A program made the translations under genes and the position numbers. Under the pieces are notes generated by a model that ran no database searches, was not told where the DNA came from, and saw nothing but the letters and a program-made list of their open reading frames with translations. 64,000 nt of DNA from positions 278,090,330-278,154,329 of the forward strand of contig NC_061510.1 of assembly GCF_022539505.1 (NCBI RefSeq). The letters are read 5' to 3'. This DNA comes from Lolium rigidum (lineage: Eukaryota > Streptophyta > Magnoliopsida > Poales > Poaceae). Positions 23,100-33,769 of this stretch are shown piece by piece (within the stretch, counting starts at the first letter, position 1; each line of letters starts with the position of its first letter).

Positions 23100-23341
23100 T
23101 GTTGTGGGTATACTTCATGGGTATGCCGACAACATGATCTAGATCCGGCAAGCCCGGGTGGTCCACAGATGGTGGTGGTGGCATATGGCCCACTGGGCGG
23201 CTCTGTTGCTGTTGATTGAAGATGGATGAAGTCCATCCCAAGAGCAAGGAGCCGGATCCCAACCGACCTATGCCAAGAGTTGGAACCATTGAGGCCCATG
23301 AAGGAAGCCGGATCCATGGCGACAAGTTAGGAAGTAGCTAT
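23100..23341 (+). mobile_element. 5' LTR of a Gypsy-like element, first part
   Basis: Starts TGTTGTGGGTATACTTCATGG. It is cut at the GCTAT duplication by the large Tat-type element and continues at 49268-49592. The two parts sum to 567 bp, close to the 560 bp LTR of the same family at 62187-62746, which lies in the opposite orientation. Confidence 0.75.
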
Positions 23342-23727
23342 TGACAAGGTATTAATTTATCAATGCCTACGGGTTGTAGACTAGGGTTTTAGTCGGAAGT
23401 AGAGGGCAAGTATATCTCGAAGGTTTCAGCCGAAAAGTACTCGACGATATGAAAACTAGGGTTTGTGAGACAATGATTCGATGCTTTCTTTGTCCCTCAA
23501 CTCCCCCTTATATAGGAGGCAGAGCCGAGAGATTCGTAATACACAAGTTACAGAGTCCGGGAGGGTTTCCAACTTATCCCGCAAGATTACAAGTATTTCT
23601 TCCTAATACAACTCTAGCTTTCCTTAATAATAATTTGGGCTTCCGATTCTTCTTATCCTTCGGGTCGTGGGCTTTCAGTAAACCCCGGGTACCATCTTCA
23701 GCAGGCCCATTGGGGATGCCTATGTCA
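23342..23727 (-). repeat. 3' LTR of the large Tat-type element
   Basis: 386 bp, from TGACAAGGTATTAA to GATGCCTATGTCA. It is followed on the internal side by GTAGCCCCCGAG (23728-23739), which on the minus strand is the polypurine tract CTCGGGGGCTAC. Confidence 0.9.
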
Positions 23728-23739
23728 GTAGCCCCCGAG
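23728..23739 (-). promoter_or_regulatory. Polypurine tract of the large Tat-type element
   Basis: On the minus strand, CTCGGGGGCTAC directly before the 3' LTR. The same core recurs at 29471, 29598 and 29689. Confidence 0.7.
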
Positions 23740-23998
23740 ATTTTGCTTGAATCGCAGAGTCAGGGAAAATCTCCAACTTTATATTCGTTCAAATGCCCTG
23801 AACTTTACCACATATCTTTGGATGCGAAATTATATATTGTACAGGGATAATGGTAGTTGGGGCTAGTTCATCTGACGGATCAGGTACTAGTTAACTGCTC
23901 TAGTGGCAATCCGCAAAAACCTACTTCAAGATCACGTCCGTGGACATGATCTCGGGATACTGGTGTAAACTTCGACAGGTGCCGCTTAAGGTCTGTAT

Positions 23999-26230
23999 GT
24001 GCCGGATTGTGGTGACTGGGCACTCACAAACCAGGCCACAACATCGGGGACTCCGGCGAAGACAGGAGGAACGTCGGCGACAGAGCAGACGTGGCTAACT
24101 AAATACGCCACACCGACGAAACTCCCGAGCCCGGCTCCCGCAGTCGGCTCAGAGCTGGAAAAGCAAACGTGGCAGGCCAAGTACGCCACCCCGGCGAATC
24201 TTCAGAGTGCAACTCCTACGGCCAGCACAGCGGATCAGATCAGTGCCATACTGAGAGACCAGTTCGGCATGATGCCGAAAAGAAGGGCAGTCGGCTATTC
24301 CAAGCCGTACCCTGATGATTACGAGATGATCCCGCTGCCACCAAAATATCGGCTCCCTGACTTCTCCAAATTCAGTGGATCAGATGGCTCCAGCTCCATC
24401 GAGCACGTCAGCCGATATTTGGCTCAACTAGGACCGGCTTCGGTGTCGGATCAGCTACGCGTGAGGCTCTTTTCACAGTCCCTCACGGGATCGGCTTTTG
24501 GATGGTACACCTCTCTACCAGCGAACTCCATCCAGTCTTGGAAGCAATTGGAAGAACAGCTCCATATGCAATACCATTCGAAGCTTCCGAGTCCGGCATT
24601 GCCGATCTAGCACAACTACGTCGAAGCGCGGGGAAACGGTGACAGAATACATCCAGCGCTTCAGGAATCTTAGGAACCGATGTTATTCGGTTCGTATAAC
24701 CGAAAAGGAAGCAGCCGAGTTGGCAGTAGCAGTGCCTTGCAACACAGCTCAAGGACATGGCCTCCCAAGCAGATTATCCTCGCCGGCGCACATGGTTCGA
24801 AACTATCAGCATATGAACAGCGCCACCCCGACCTGTACCAAGACAAGTTCAAGCGTGCGTAGTCATGGTCGATACGGAGGAGGATGAAGTGCCCGCGGGA
24901 GGCCAAGAGATAGCAAGTGGCTGAGTGGACTCGTGGAGGAACCCCGTGGCCTCGCAAATGGGTAAAGCCACCGGGGCCGCCCGTGGGATTTGATTTTGAC
25001 GTGACCAAGACCGAACAAATCTTCGACCTCCTGCTCAAGGAGAAACAAGCTTGACGGTTCCCGAAGGTCTCAAGTTCCCCACGGCGAAAGAGCTAAACGG
25101 AAAGCCGTACCGCAAATTCCACAACTCGCTTTCCCATGCCACCAACGACCGCCGGGTGTGGCGACAGCACATCCAAGCGGCGATAGAGAAGGGGCGGCTA
25201 ATTTTCAACCAAGCACGCCATGAAGGTCGACACCCAACCCTTCCCCGCCGTTAACATGGTAGAAATCACCTACCCCGAAGGTTGCCAGCCAGGTCCCTCG
25301 TTCAGCATCAACATGGTAGGACCCGGAAACCACTCGGCAAAGATGGAGATGAGGGCAGCTGCTCTCATAGCAAGGACACAGAGGAGGCCGCTCCACGCGA
25401 TCGGCTCCATCATGATGGCAAGCGCTATGTCACGGAGGGAGAGGTGAAGAATATAAGATATCAGCGACCCTCTCTCGATCACCTCCTCAACAAATATGTT
25501 AGCCAAGTATGACCAACGCCGGCGACCCAATTACGATGATAGAGAAGATCGTTTGGCTAGAGAAGCCGAAGACATCGTCGGCAGAATCGCGATGAGGAGG
25601 AGCACGAGCGCCGTGCCACGGAAGCATCCAGGGAGCAAGATGACAACGCCGGACACCGGGACTGCCCCTTCTTCGTACACTCGCTGGGATTCAGGAATGA
25701 GCCGATTGCCCACAATCGGCAATTGCCCGTAATGCAATCGAAAAAGAAGGAGGCAGCCAACGTGTCCGTGTTCGAGCGCTTAGGGCCTCTCCCGCCACAA
25801 AGCAAACGCGCCGAGTCACCTCGTTGGGCAGATCTTGAAGATTCGGAAGACGAGGGAGAAGTGGAAGAAGACAGGTACCACCGGCCAAGGTGGTGCCCCG
25901 ACGGACTCAGCCGTTCCCGTAAGCGCAGGGTTCAGCGATTGCGCGGCCCGGAGGAAGCCGAAAGGTTGTACCCGCATACGCTAAGAAAGGCACGGCCCGA
26001 TCTCGGCTGCAAAGGTTCAGCGAACCCTGGATGAAGAGGGTCGTCCACGGAAAATGGAGTGGCGCCCTAAACAGAGGACAGCCGATGATGAGACATCGGC
26101 TGGCACAAACATGGTACTCGTCTTGCCGACAGAGCGTAGCGCTCCACGACTCTACGGAGCACACAAGGTGGACGACAGCATGCGCATCAAGTCAGAGGTT
26201 GGGTTGGTTTCATCCAGCTCGACCAAGTAG
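23999..26230 (+). pseudogene. Gag-like polyprotein of the non-autonomous element
   Basis: The first frame (23999-24610) has an N-terminal part with two near-repeats (WLTKYATPTKLPSPAP and WQAKYATPANLQSATP), then a gag core: YEMIPLPPKYRLPDFSKFSG, SIEHVSRYLAQLG, LRVRLFSQSLTGSAFGWYTS. After a frameshift near 24605 it goes on with VTEYIQRFRNLRNRCYSVRI and, from 25051, PEGLKFPTAKELNGKPY. The zinc-knuckle-like motif that follows has Arg where the sister copy has Cys, so it is damaged here. The tail (25500-26200) is charged and then resembles the start of a protease region. At least four frameshifts are needed to read it through. Gag would package element RNA in the cytoplasm; pol must come from elsewhere. 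Confidence 0.75.
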
Positions 26231-27195
26231 CAAGATCAAACCAATGGGCAAACCAGGAGAGGCTGATCCTTGTGATCGGCCCCAAAAAATTTACGAAGGG
26301 AACTTACAAAACCTTCAACGAGCAAGCAACGCGGAGGCCGATTCCAGCAATCGGCCAAAATTATCCTTACCTACCTCTCTACCTGGGTTCAACATGTTAT
26401 CCAACAGAGCCGATACCATCAATTTTCTTGACAGAATCGGCTCGGGGGGCACCCAGGTATATGAAAATACGAGGATATGCAACAGAAGCCTCTCATCTTT
26501 TGTTGATGGGTATTGGAATATGGGGGCCGATGCACAGGTCGGCCGTAATAAAAGAAAAATGAAAATTCGAAAATTTTCGAACACAGCCGATGCATGGCCA
26601 TCGACTCAAGGGAGATTTCTTCAAGGACAATGTCAGGAGCAGCATGGGCGCGCGGATCAGATCAATGATCAGATCAATGTCAGGGAGCCTATCTGGCCGG
26701 CAGGAACTGAAGAAACTCGGGGGGCAGCTCACCTTGAGGGCTCTCCGTTTTTTGGGAAGCCGATGTATATTTAAATCGGCTAGCTCGGCATAAGGAGCTC
26801 CCTCATACATGATCGAGCCTAGGTCCATACAGCTTTGCTTTACCTTGGCCGAGACTCGGGGGCAACAAGCCCGGAAGATGCCCCGTTTTTGAGAGCCGAT
26901 TAGGGTCACCTCGGCCGCGGCCGCATCATGGTCGTCTCAGTGCAGGAACCGGGAAGGAAAAGCCGACGCCTAGTACAGGGCTTGGACCGTGCCGTTGCCG
27001 CAAGAAAGGAAAGAAGTCCGACGCGTTGCTATCGGTCTTAGCATGGCAAACGGAGGGAATGAAATTGGAGCGATTAAAGGATAAATGGAAAGAACAATTT
27101 CATTAATTCCAAGGAGCGGCTTTACAAGAAAGAGCCGATGGCTCTCAAAAGAGGGATCTGGTGCCTAGTGCACTGCTACTGCTAGTCCTATACTA
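26231..27195 (+). other. 3' internal region rich in GCCGAT/ATCGGC pairs
   Basis: No coding motif. GCCGAT or its complement occurs about ten times between 26270 and 26910, often as inverted pairs. A perfect hairpin, GGCCGATT-loop CCAGC-AATCGGCC, spans 26336-26356. The equivalent region of the sister copy (51800-52740) shows the same pattern. Confidence 0.6.
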
Positions 27196-27618
27196 CTAGC
27201 CGTCGCTGTCCTCGTCATCGCCGCCGTCGACGTCGTCGGCGCTGCTCCCAGGGAGCTCTTCGTCGCTGCTTCCCCAGCCCTTGGCCGGAGCCTCTTCCTC
27301 CTCGTCATCATCATCATCCTCGCTGTCCGCCCAGGAGCGGAAGCGCTTGGTCGGCGGGTACCCGATGGAGGAGGAGGAGTCATCTTCCTCCTCTTCCTCT
27401 TCGTCATCATCCTCGTCCTCGCTGTCCGCCCACATGCGGGGGCGCTTCTTCGGCGGGAGCTGGGCGGAAGGAGAGGCTTTGGCCTTCGCTGCTTCTCCTT
27501 CTTTTTCCTCTTTGTCGGAGGAGAAGGGATTCACTGCGGGGTGGAGGCTGTCCTCGGTCTTCTTCTTTGGCGAAGATTGGGGGAAAAGTTTTGAGAAGGA
27601 AGAGGAAGAGGAAGACAT
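27196..27618 (-). CDS. Antisense acidic ORF with WADSE repeats (intact copy)
   Basis: A frame of 140 codons runs against the retrotransposon, between gag and the 3' LTR. It starts with a Ser run, then KLFPQSSPKKK and SSDKEEKEGEAAKAKA. The blocks PPKKRPRMWADSE and PPTKRFRSWADSE are each followed by a run of 8-13 Asp/Glu residues, and the end is again Asp/Ser-rich. The basic KKRPR and TKRFR patches before each acid run could act as nuclear signals. No known enzyme domain is visible. The sister copy has the same ORF with one frameshift. Antisense extra ORFs are known from Tat-lineage elements such as Grande, with unknown function. A TATA-like box lies at 27701-27708. Confidence 0.6.
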   Translation of the reverse strand: MSSSSSSFSKLFPQSSPKKKTEDSLHPAVNPFSSDKEEKEGEAAKAKASPSAQLPPKKRPRMWADSEDEDDDEEEEEEDDSSSSIGYPPTKRFRSWADSEDDDDDEEEEAPAKGWGSSDEELPGSSADDVDGGDDEDSDG

Positions 27619-27700
27619 TGCTACAGGAGGAGAGGGTTTTTTGGTGCCGATAGCTGGGATGGAATAGAGGATATGAGAGAGAGCTAACCAGTCGGCGCGG

Positions 27701-27708
27701 TTAAATAA
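27701..27708 (-). promoter_or_regulatory. TATA-like box upstream of the antisense acidic ORF
   Basis: TTATTTAA on the minus strand, 83 bases before the start codon. The same box and spacing (80 bases) occur in the sister copy at 51067-51073. Confidence 0.45.
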
Positions 27709-27908
27709 TGATAAATCTGGTGAAGGATTAATGCCATTACAACTTCCAAGGGATCGATGCTAAAGCCGTCAGGATTTTTAGAGAAGCTGAGAAGACAGGG
27801 CATAATGATGACGGATGTCCGTAACGGCTCTGCTCTGCTACGACATGACCCTTCGAAGGGAAAGCATAATGATTTTGGAAATGTTATTTCCAAAACCAGG
27901 GGGGCATG

Positions 27909-29076
27909 TGTTATCACCAGATTTTAGACGAATCCAGAGGTAGGCCGGGCTTGGAAGATTACCTGTGGAAGAATTCTAAGACGGCCTGGCACGAAGGGTC
28001 TTGGGCTGAATTGCCCGTGTATCTTTATTTAGTAGTTTATTATTTTAGATAAGAGATAGAATCTTAGTCGTGCACGGTTTAGTGCACGCCCTCATTAGAA
28101 AGTCCCCTGGACTATAAATATGTACCTAGGGTTTATGGAATAAACAACAACTCACGTTCAACCCCAAAAACAAACCAATCTCGGCGCATCGCCAACTCCT
28201 TCATCTCGAGGGTTTCTATCGGTAAGCGACATGCCGCCTAGATCGCATCTTGCGATCTAGGCAGCACAAGCCCCACGTTGTTCATGCGTTGCTCGTACCG
28301 AAGCGTTTTTGATGGCGAGCAACGTAGTTATCATTAGATGTGTTAGGGTTAGCATTGTTCTTCGTTTAAGCATGCTTACGTAGTGCAACCCTTGCATATC
28401 TAGCCGTCCTCACGCCTATCTCGGTGTGGGGGCGGCACCCCGCTTGATCATTATTTAGTAGATCTGATCCGTTACGATTGCTCCTTGTTCTACAAGGATT
28501 AGTTTAATATCTCGCAATAGTTTGGCCTTACAATGGGGGGAGGATCCAAGTGGCACGTAGGGTGGCGTTCGCAAGTCCTAAACGGGATGTTCCTAGGATC
28601 AACTTCATGTTGGTTTTTTGGCCTTGTTTAGGATCGGCTTACGAGCACCGTGCGTGGCCGCAAGGCCCAACCTCGGAGTAGGATGATCCGGTTATGCGGT
28701 GAAAACCCTAAATCGTCGTAGATCTCATTAGCTTCATCTTGATCAAGCAGGACCACCAAGTATTCGTGCACCCCGTACGGATCATGGGTGGATCGGCTCT
28801 TTGAGCCGATTCACAGGATAACCCGAGAGCCGATCGAGGCTCGTATTTAACGTTTACATGTATGCCCCGCAGAAACTAAGCGAGGCAACCTCATCACCTT
28901 CCCCGACCAGGTATAGGTCAGGTGGCACGCCCTTGCACTTCGCAACGCCGCGTGTGACCAGAAGAGCATTGCGGGCCGTCGCTCGGAGGGGTCTCAGCCA
29001 GCCGCAGCTCTAGGCTCCCCCCGGCTCTACAGTGTTGACAAGGCCGCTGCCCGCCGGTGGGTTTTGGCAGTCAACA
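27909..29076 (+). repeat. 3' LTR of the single-LTR copy
   Basis: 1168 bp, from TGTTATCACCAG to TTTTGGCAGTCAACA, with the polypurine tract CCAGGGGGGCA just before it. TATA-like CTATAAATA lies at 28112-28120. The palindrome ATCGGCTC-TTT-GAGCCGAT lies at about 28793-28811. It corresponds to the LTRs at 49694-50866 and 54868-56025 in reverse. Confidence 0.85.
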
Positions 29077-29081
29077 AGGTC

Positions 29082-30208
29082 TTACCATTCTGTCGAGTAC
29101 CAGTCATATTTTATCGGGTACCTAACGCGTCCGTTAAGATTTTTCTTCGTATCTGTTGATACGGGAAAAAGTAGCAAACCGACGTCAGAGACGGCGCCAC
29201 GCCACACAGAATGGATCTGGGGTCTTACCTTCGCAAAGTTTTGCGGCATTTAGAGATTGTTCGCAACTTTGGAGCTCTAAGAATATATTGTCGAGTGCTT
29301 TTTCGGCTGTTGGAATAGCACATTTTATTGAGTCAACGGATGACTTATATTGCTCTCCCGATGGGAGTATATGTAGAGTTATTTATATAACTCGAAATAT
29401 GCTCACTTTTCCTTTTTTCTCTTTTTTTTTTATAATTTCATCGGGCACGCGAACAGCGTTCCCAATGGGAGTAGCCCCCGAGGCTACAGCCAAGGACTTG
29501 TGCTTGGGTCTAGGCTCAACGCCTTACGTTGCTATATTTTCCTTCCTTCTAGCAGTTTTCATATCTGTCGGGTGCGCGAACAGCGCTCCCGATGGGAGTA
29601 GCCCCCGGGCTATGAGCAAATGCTTGTATTTGATCATAGGCTCTCGTCATTTCTATTTTGTCATTCTCGAGTTTTTCATTGTTCCAAAGTAGCCCCCGAG
29701 CATTTGATCAAAAACTTGTATTTGACCAAAGGCTCCCGAAATAATCAATCAATCTTCTGCTGTCGCCATTCTTATGAAGCTGCTTTAGCCGAATTTTTCT
29801 CTTGCCAAGGTGATATCATTGCTGACGATAGCCACGACCGCTGTATCGGGAAAACGCGAGAACTGCTCGCTCTCTGCCGTGCGGGCCCAGACTGTCCATC
29901 AAGTTGACACGTCGTGCAAGTGGGGGACACATGTCCTCCACTTTTCCTGGCGCACGCACTGTAGCTTTTGTTCTTTCTCGTCTATATGAAATTACTTTTT
30001 ACCCCTTGTCTACGTGTACACCATCTATCCCGTAATCTATTCATCCAACGGTGCGTCGATTCACCGCACCTCTATTTAAGGTCATCGTCTTCCTCCGTCA
30101 ATACTTTCGCTCGCACCGCCCCTCTGCTTCTCCTCTGCAAAATCCTCTACTGCTCCCATTGCTTCAAGCGCTCAACCACGCTCGCATCTTTCTCCTCCAC
30201 GCTCATTG
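29082..30208 (-). other. 3' untranslated region of the large Tat-type element
   Basis: This part lies between the 3' LTR side and the antisense gene. It holds degenerate tandem repeats with the core GTAGCCCCCG (29471, 29598, 29689), each preceded in two cases by GCGAACAGCG(T/C)TCCC(A/G)ATGGGA. The core is the polypurine tract motif. A TATA-like TCTATTTAAG at 30071-30080 belongs to the antisense gene. Confidence 0.6.
30071..30080 (+). promoter_or_regulatory. TATA-like box of the antisense gene
   Basis: TCTATTTAAG, 129 bases before the start codon at 30209. A C/T-rich leader lies between them, as is usual for plant 5' UTRs. Confidence 0.45.
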
Positions 30209-31804
30209 ATGCCACCTCGCGTACGTCTGACCAGGCACAGCACTCCGGAATCCAAGATGGCCGCCGAAGATCTGGAGTGGGAGAGATCCAAGATCTCCAA
30301 CCAGGATATGAACCTGCTGAAGAAGCTGGGGTTCACCAAGAAGGAGAACGCGTTGCGCTTCCCCAAGGTGGAGAGCTATCCATCGCCTCCAATGGAGTAC
30401 CGGGTCAGTTTCGTTGACCATCTCATCCGTGGTCTTTCTCCCCCTATCCACGAGTTTCTTCGAGGTCTTCTTTTTATCTATGGGCTTCAGCTGCATCAAC
30501 TGACGCCGAATTCCATCCTCCACGTGTCGATTTTTATCACACTGTGCGAGTGCTTCCTCGGAGTCCAACCTAATTGGGCTCTATGGAAGCGTATCTTCTG
30601 CCTCCGCCGTAATGGCTCCCACAACGTCGCCTACAACATTGGCGGCGTTGTCATATGTGTTCGTTCTGACGTCGAATACTTCGACGTCAAATTCCCCGAC
30701 CCCGTCCAAGGTTGGCGGAAGAAATGGCTGTATGTGCACGAAGAGAGCTCCGATTCAGTGGAGAACAACATCTCCCCTTTCGACGGAGGAGCCAAAATCC
30801 TTCGCCGCCGTTCCTGGGATGCTGAAGCCACGGAAGATGAGAAATTGGCGACAGAGGCGCTGATGACTCGCATCCACCAACTGCAGAACACCCGTGGCAA
30901 GGAGCTGTCGGGTATTCAAATCACAGCCTATTTCCTTAGGATTAGAGTGCAGCCTCTCCAGGCTCGCAAAAATCCCCTTTGGATGTACGCTGGTGAAGAA
31001 GACGTCGACAGGCTCTCCAAAGACCTTCCTGTGAAGGATTTGGAGAAACTGATCCGAAAGATCTCGTCGCTCAGCAAGAAGGATCCTATTCCATCCTCTT
31101 GCCGCATTACGCCATATAGTGGCGCCAATCCCCTTCCCGAGGTAATTGTTCCTCTTGACTACTATATTGTCTTCTCGAGTTTCTGGTATCTATCGATTAT
31201 TATCTTGCTAGCGTCCATTGCATAACTGTTTGTCGACACTCTTTGCTTTTCACAGAACCACCCTGTTCTGGCTTCTCTTCCTCCTCTTCCTGAAGGTGGA
31301 GAAGTCGAAGAATGTACCGTTGTCGAGGAGGACAACCAGGGTGCTTCTCGCCCTGAAAGTGAAGTCGCTGGTTCTCAAAAATCCGCGGCTTCCTCTGAAA
31401 AAGAAGCCGAGTCTGAGGCCACTGTCTCGACACGCTCCCTTCCTTCCGCTGTTTCTCCAAGGAACAAGAGGAAAAGGGATGGATTCGCCGATTCCGGCGC
31501 CTCCAAAGCCGAAGAAGCTGGTCCTTCCGAAAGGAAAGCAGCTTTCAACCCCTACGAGGATGCTCTTGTCAGCTCGTAAGTTCTCTATTGATCTTTATTG
31601 TTTTTCTCTCAATGTTTTTGTCTATCTCGATTCTTATATTGTCGCCATTTTTATTGCAGTGGTGACGAGGAAGAAGAGCAACCTATTGACGCGACTGCTC
31701 GAACGAGTACATCGCGTACTTTAGTTGTGTCTGAAACTCATCCTGATGGAGATGAAACTTCGCCTCCTCAGCAAAATATTGAGCATCCAACTCCACTCGC
31801 AAGC
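30209..31804 (+). pseudogene. Antisense gene of the large Gypsy element, exons 1-3
   Basis: The protein resembles the plant 'putative gypsy type transposon' family (once named Transposase_28), found in grass Gypsy elements; its role is unknown. Exon 1 (30209-31141, ATG at 30209; an upstream TTG at 30206 is not a likely start) includes the family signature: YRVSFVDHLIRGLSPPIHEF, LRGLLFIYGLQLHQLTPNS, HVSIFITLCECFLGVQPNW. A GT-AG intron (31142-31255) leads to exon 2 (31256-31575, acidic, with a basic patch PRNKRKRDG), and a second (31576-31659) to exon 3, which is cut at 31804 by the LARD-like element. Reading resumes at 38714, where a TGA stop appears after five codons. Confidence 0.7.
31800..31804. 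repeat. Target site duplication CAAGC (left)
   Basis: CAAGC directly before the LARD-like element and again at 38709-38713. Confidence 0.9.
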
Positions 31805-33514
31805 TGATACGTCTCCAACGTATCGATAATTTCTTGTGTTCCATGCCACATTATTGATGTTATCTACATGTTATATGCACACTTTATGTCATATTCGTGC
31901 ATTTTCTGGAACTAACCTATTAACAAGATGCCGAAGTGCCAGTTCCTGTTTTCTGCTGTTTTTGGTTTCAGAAATCCTAGTAACGAAATATTCTCGGAAT
32001 CGGACGAAATCAACGCCCAGGCTCCTATTTTACCCGGAAGCATCCAGAACACACGAGAACCGCCAGAGAAGGGGGGCAGGGCCACCACACCATACCCCGG
32101 CGTGGCCAAGGGGGGGGGGCGCGCCCCCCTAGGGTGTGGGCCCCCCAGAAGCCTTCCTGCGCTGCCTCTCCGCCTATATAAAGCCCCTGACCTAAAAACC
32201 TCGGGGCGTTCGACGAAAACCACAAAAACCTTCCAGAGCCGCCGCCATCGCGAAGCCAAGATCTGGGGGACAGGAGTCTCTGTTCCGGCACCCTGCCGGA
32301 GCGGGGAAGTGCCCCCGGAAGGCTTCTCCATCGACACCGCTGCCATCTCCACCGCCATCTTCATCACCGCTGCTGCTCCCATGAGGAGGGAGTAGTTCTC
32401 CATCGAGGCTCGGGGCTGTACCGGTAGCTATGTGGTTCATCTCTCTCCTATGTGCTTCAATACAATAATCTCATGAGCTGCCTTACATGATTGAGATTCA
32501 TATGATGATGCTTGTAATCTAGATGTCATTATGCTAGTCAAGTGAGTTTTACTTATGTGATCTCCGGAGACTCCTTGTCCCACGTGTGTAAAGGTGACAG
32601 TGTGTGCACCGTGTGGGTCTCTTAGGCCATATTTCACAGAATACTTACTCAATGTTGAATGGCATAGTGAGGTGCTTATTTATATCTCTTTATGATTGCA
32701 ACATGTTTTGTATCACAATTTATCTATGTGCTACTCTAGTGATTTGTTATTAAAGTAGTTTATTCCTCCCTGCACGTGTGCAAAGGTGACGAGTGTGTGC
32801 ACCGTGTTAGTACTTGGTTTATGCTATGATCATGATCTCTTGTAGATTGCGAAGTTAACTATTGCTATGATAATATTGATGTGATCTATTCCTCCTACAT
32901 ATGCATGAAGGTGACGAGTGTGCATGCTATGCTAGTACTTGGTTTAGTCTATTGATCTATCTTACACTATAAGGTTACTTAAACATGAGCATTATTGTGG
33001 AGCTTGTTAACTCCGGCATTGAGGGTTCGTGTAATCCTACGCAATGTGTTCATCATCCAACAAAAGTGTAGAGTATGCATTTATCTATTCTGTTATGTGA
33101 TCAATGTTGAGAGTGTCCACTAGTGAAAGTGTAATCCCTAGGCCTTGTTCCTAAATACTGCTGAGTTACTACTGCTTGTTTCTTGTTTTACTACGTTACT
33201 ACTGCTGCGTTACTACTGCTTGTTTACTGTCCTGGGCAAAGCACTGTTCTGGTGCCGTTGCTACTACTTATTCATACCACCTGTATTTCACTATCTCTTC
33301 GCCGAACTAGTACACCTACTAGGTGTGTTGGGGACACAAGAGACTTCTTGCTTTGTGGTTGCAGGGTTGCATGAGAGGGATATCTTTGACCTCTTCCTCC
33401 CGGAGTTCGATAAACCTTGGGTATCCACTTAAGGGAAACTTGCTGCTGTTCTACAAACCTCTGCTCTTGGAGGCCCAACACTGTCTACAAGAATAGAAGC
33501 TCCCGTAGACATCA
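31805..33514 (+). repeat. 5' LTR of the LARD-like element
   Basis: From TGATACGTCTCCAACG to CCCGTAGACATCA. TATA box TATATAAA at 32175-32182. Three spaced repeats of the type GTGCAAAGGTGACGAGTGTG(C/T) lie at about 32588, 32777 and 32908. Confidence 0.9.
32175..32182 (+). promoter_or_regulatory. TATA box of the LARD LTR
   Basis: TATATAAA in the middle of the LTR, repeated in the 3' LTR at 37369-37376. Confidence 0.6.
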
Positions 33515-33525
33515 AGCACTTTTCA

Positions 33526-33543
33526 CGGCGCCGTTGCCGGGGA
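33526..33543 (+). promoter_or_regulatory. Primer binding site (tRNA-Asp type)
   Basis: CGGCGCCGTTGCCGGGGA, 12 bases behind the 5' LTR; it matches the 3' end of tRNA-Asp, the primer of Athila-type elements, except for the first base. A second partial match, TGGCGCCGTTG, lies at 33592-33602. Confidence 0.7.
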
Positions 33544-33769
33544 GGAAAGGTAAAAGGCTCTCATACTACGGTCTCAGGTAAAGTATTTTTCTGGCGCCGT
33601 TGTGTGTGTGCTCAAAGCTATTTCCTTTAGATCCTGCAATTGCATCTTGTTGTTTCTTGTTTACACTAGTTTGGCATAATGTACAAGAGTGAGCTTCTTA
33701 TTCTATTTCCTGATTTAAAACATGGATTGTTTGATGCGAAAATTAAAAAACCTATGAAATCTTCTTTGC

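Larger units (their letters stand above)
23994..29076 (+). mobile_element. Non-autonomous Tat-like element, single-LTR copy
   Basis: The right end is a complete LTR (27909-29076). The left end has no LTR: the internal sequence starts almost at once (TGTATGTGCCGG, 23994). Yet AGGTC stands at 23989-23993 and again at 29077-29081, as expected for a target duplication. The internal region encodes a gag-like protein (23999-26230), has no pol, and carries an antisense acidic ORF (27196-27618). The same family is present complete and inverted at 49694-56025. Loss of the 5' LTR after or during integration is inferred. Confidence 0.8.

Noticed and set aside
27281..27667. Plus-strand Ser-rich ORF of 128 codons
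   Set aside because: It is the complement of the acidic WADSE ORF (GAG/GAC runs read as CTC/GTC and TCC/TCG). The minus frame has a start, TATA-like box and sister copy.
31912..32440. ORFs of up to 163 codons in the LARD LTR, repeated at 37124-37632
   Set aside because: They are present in both LTRs but frameshifted relative to each other, and overlap on both strands; typical GC-rich LTR centre.
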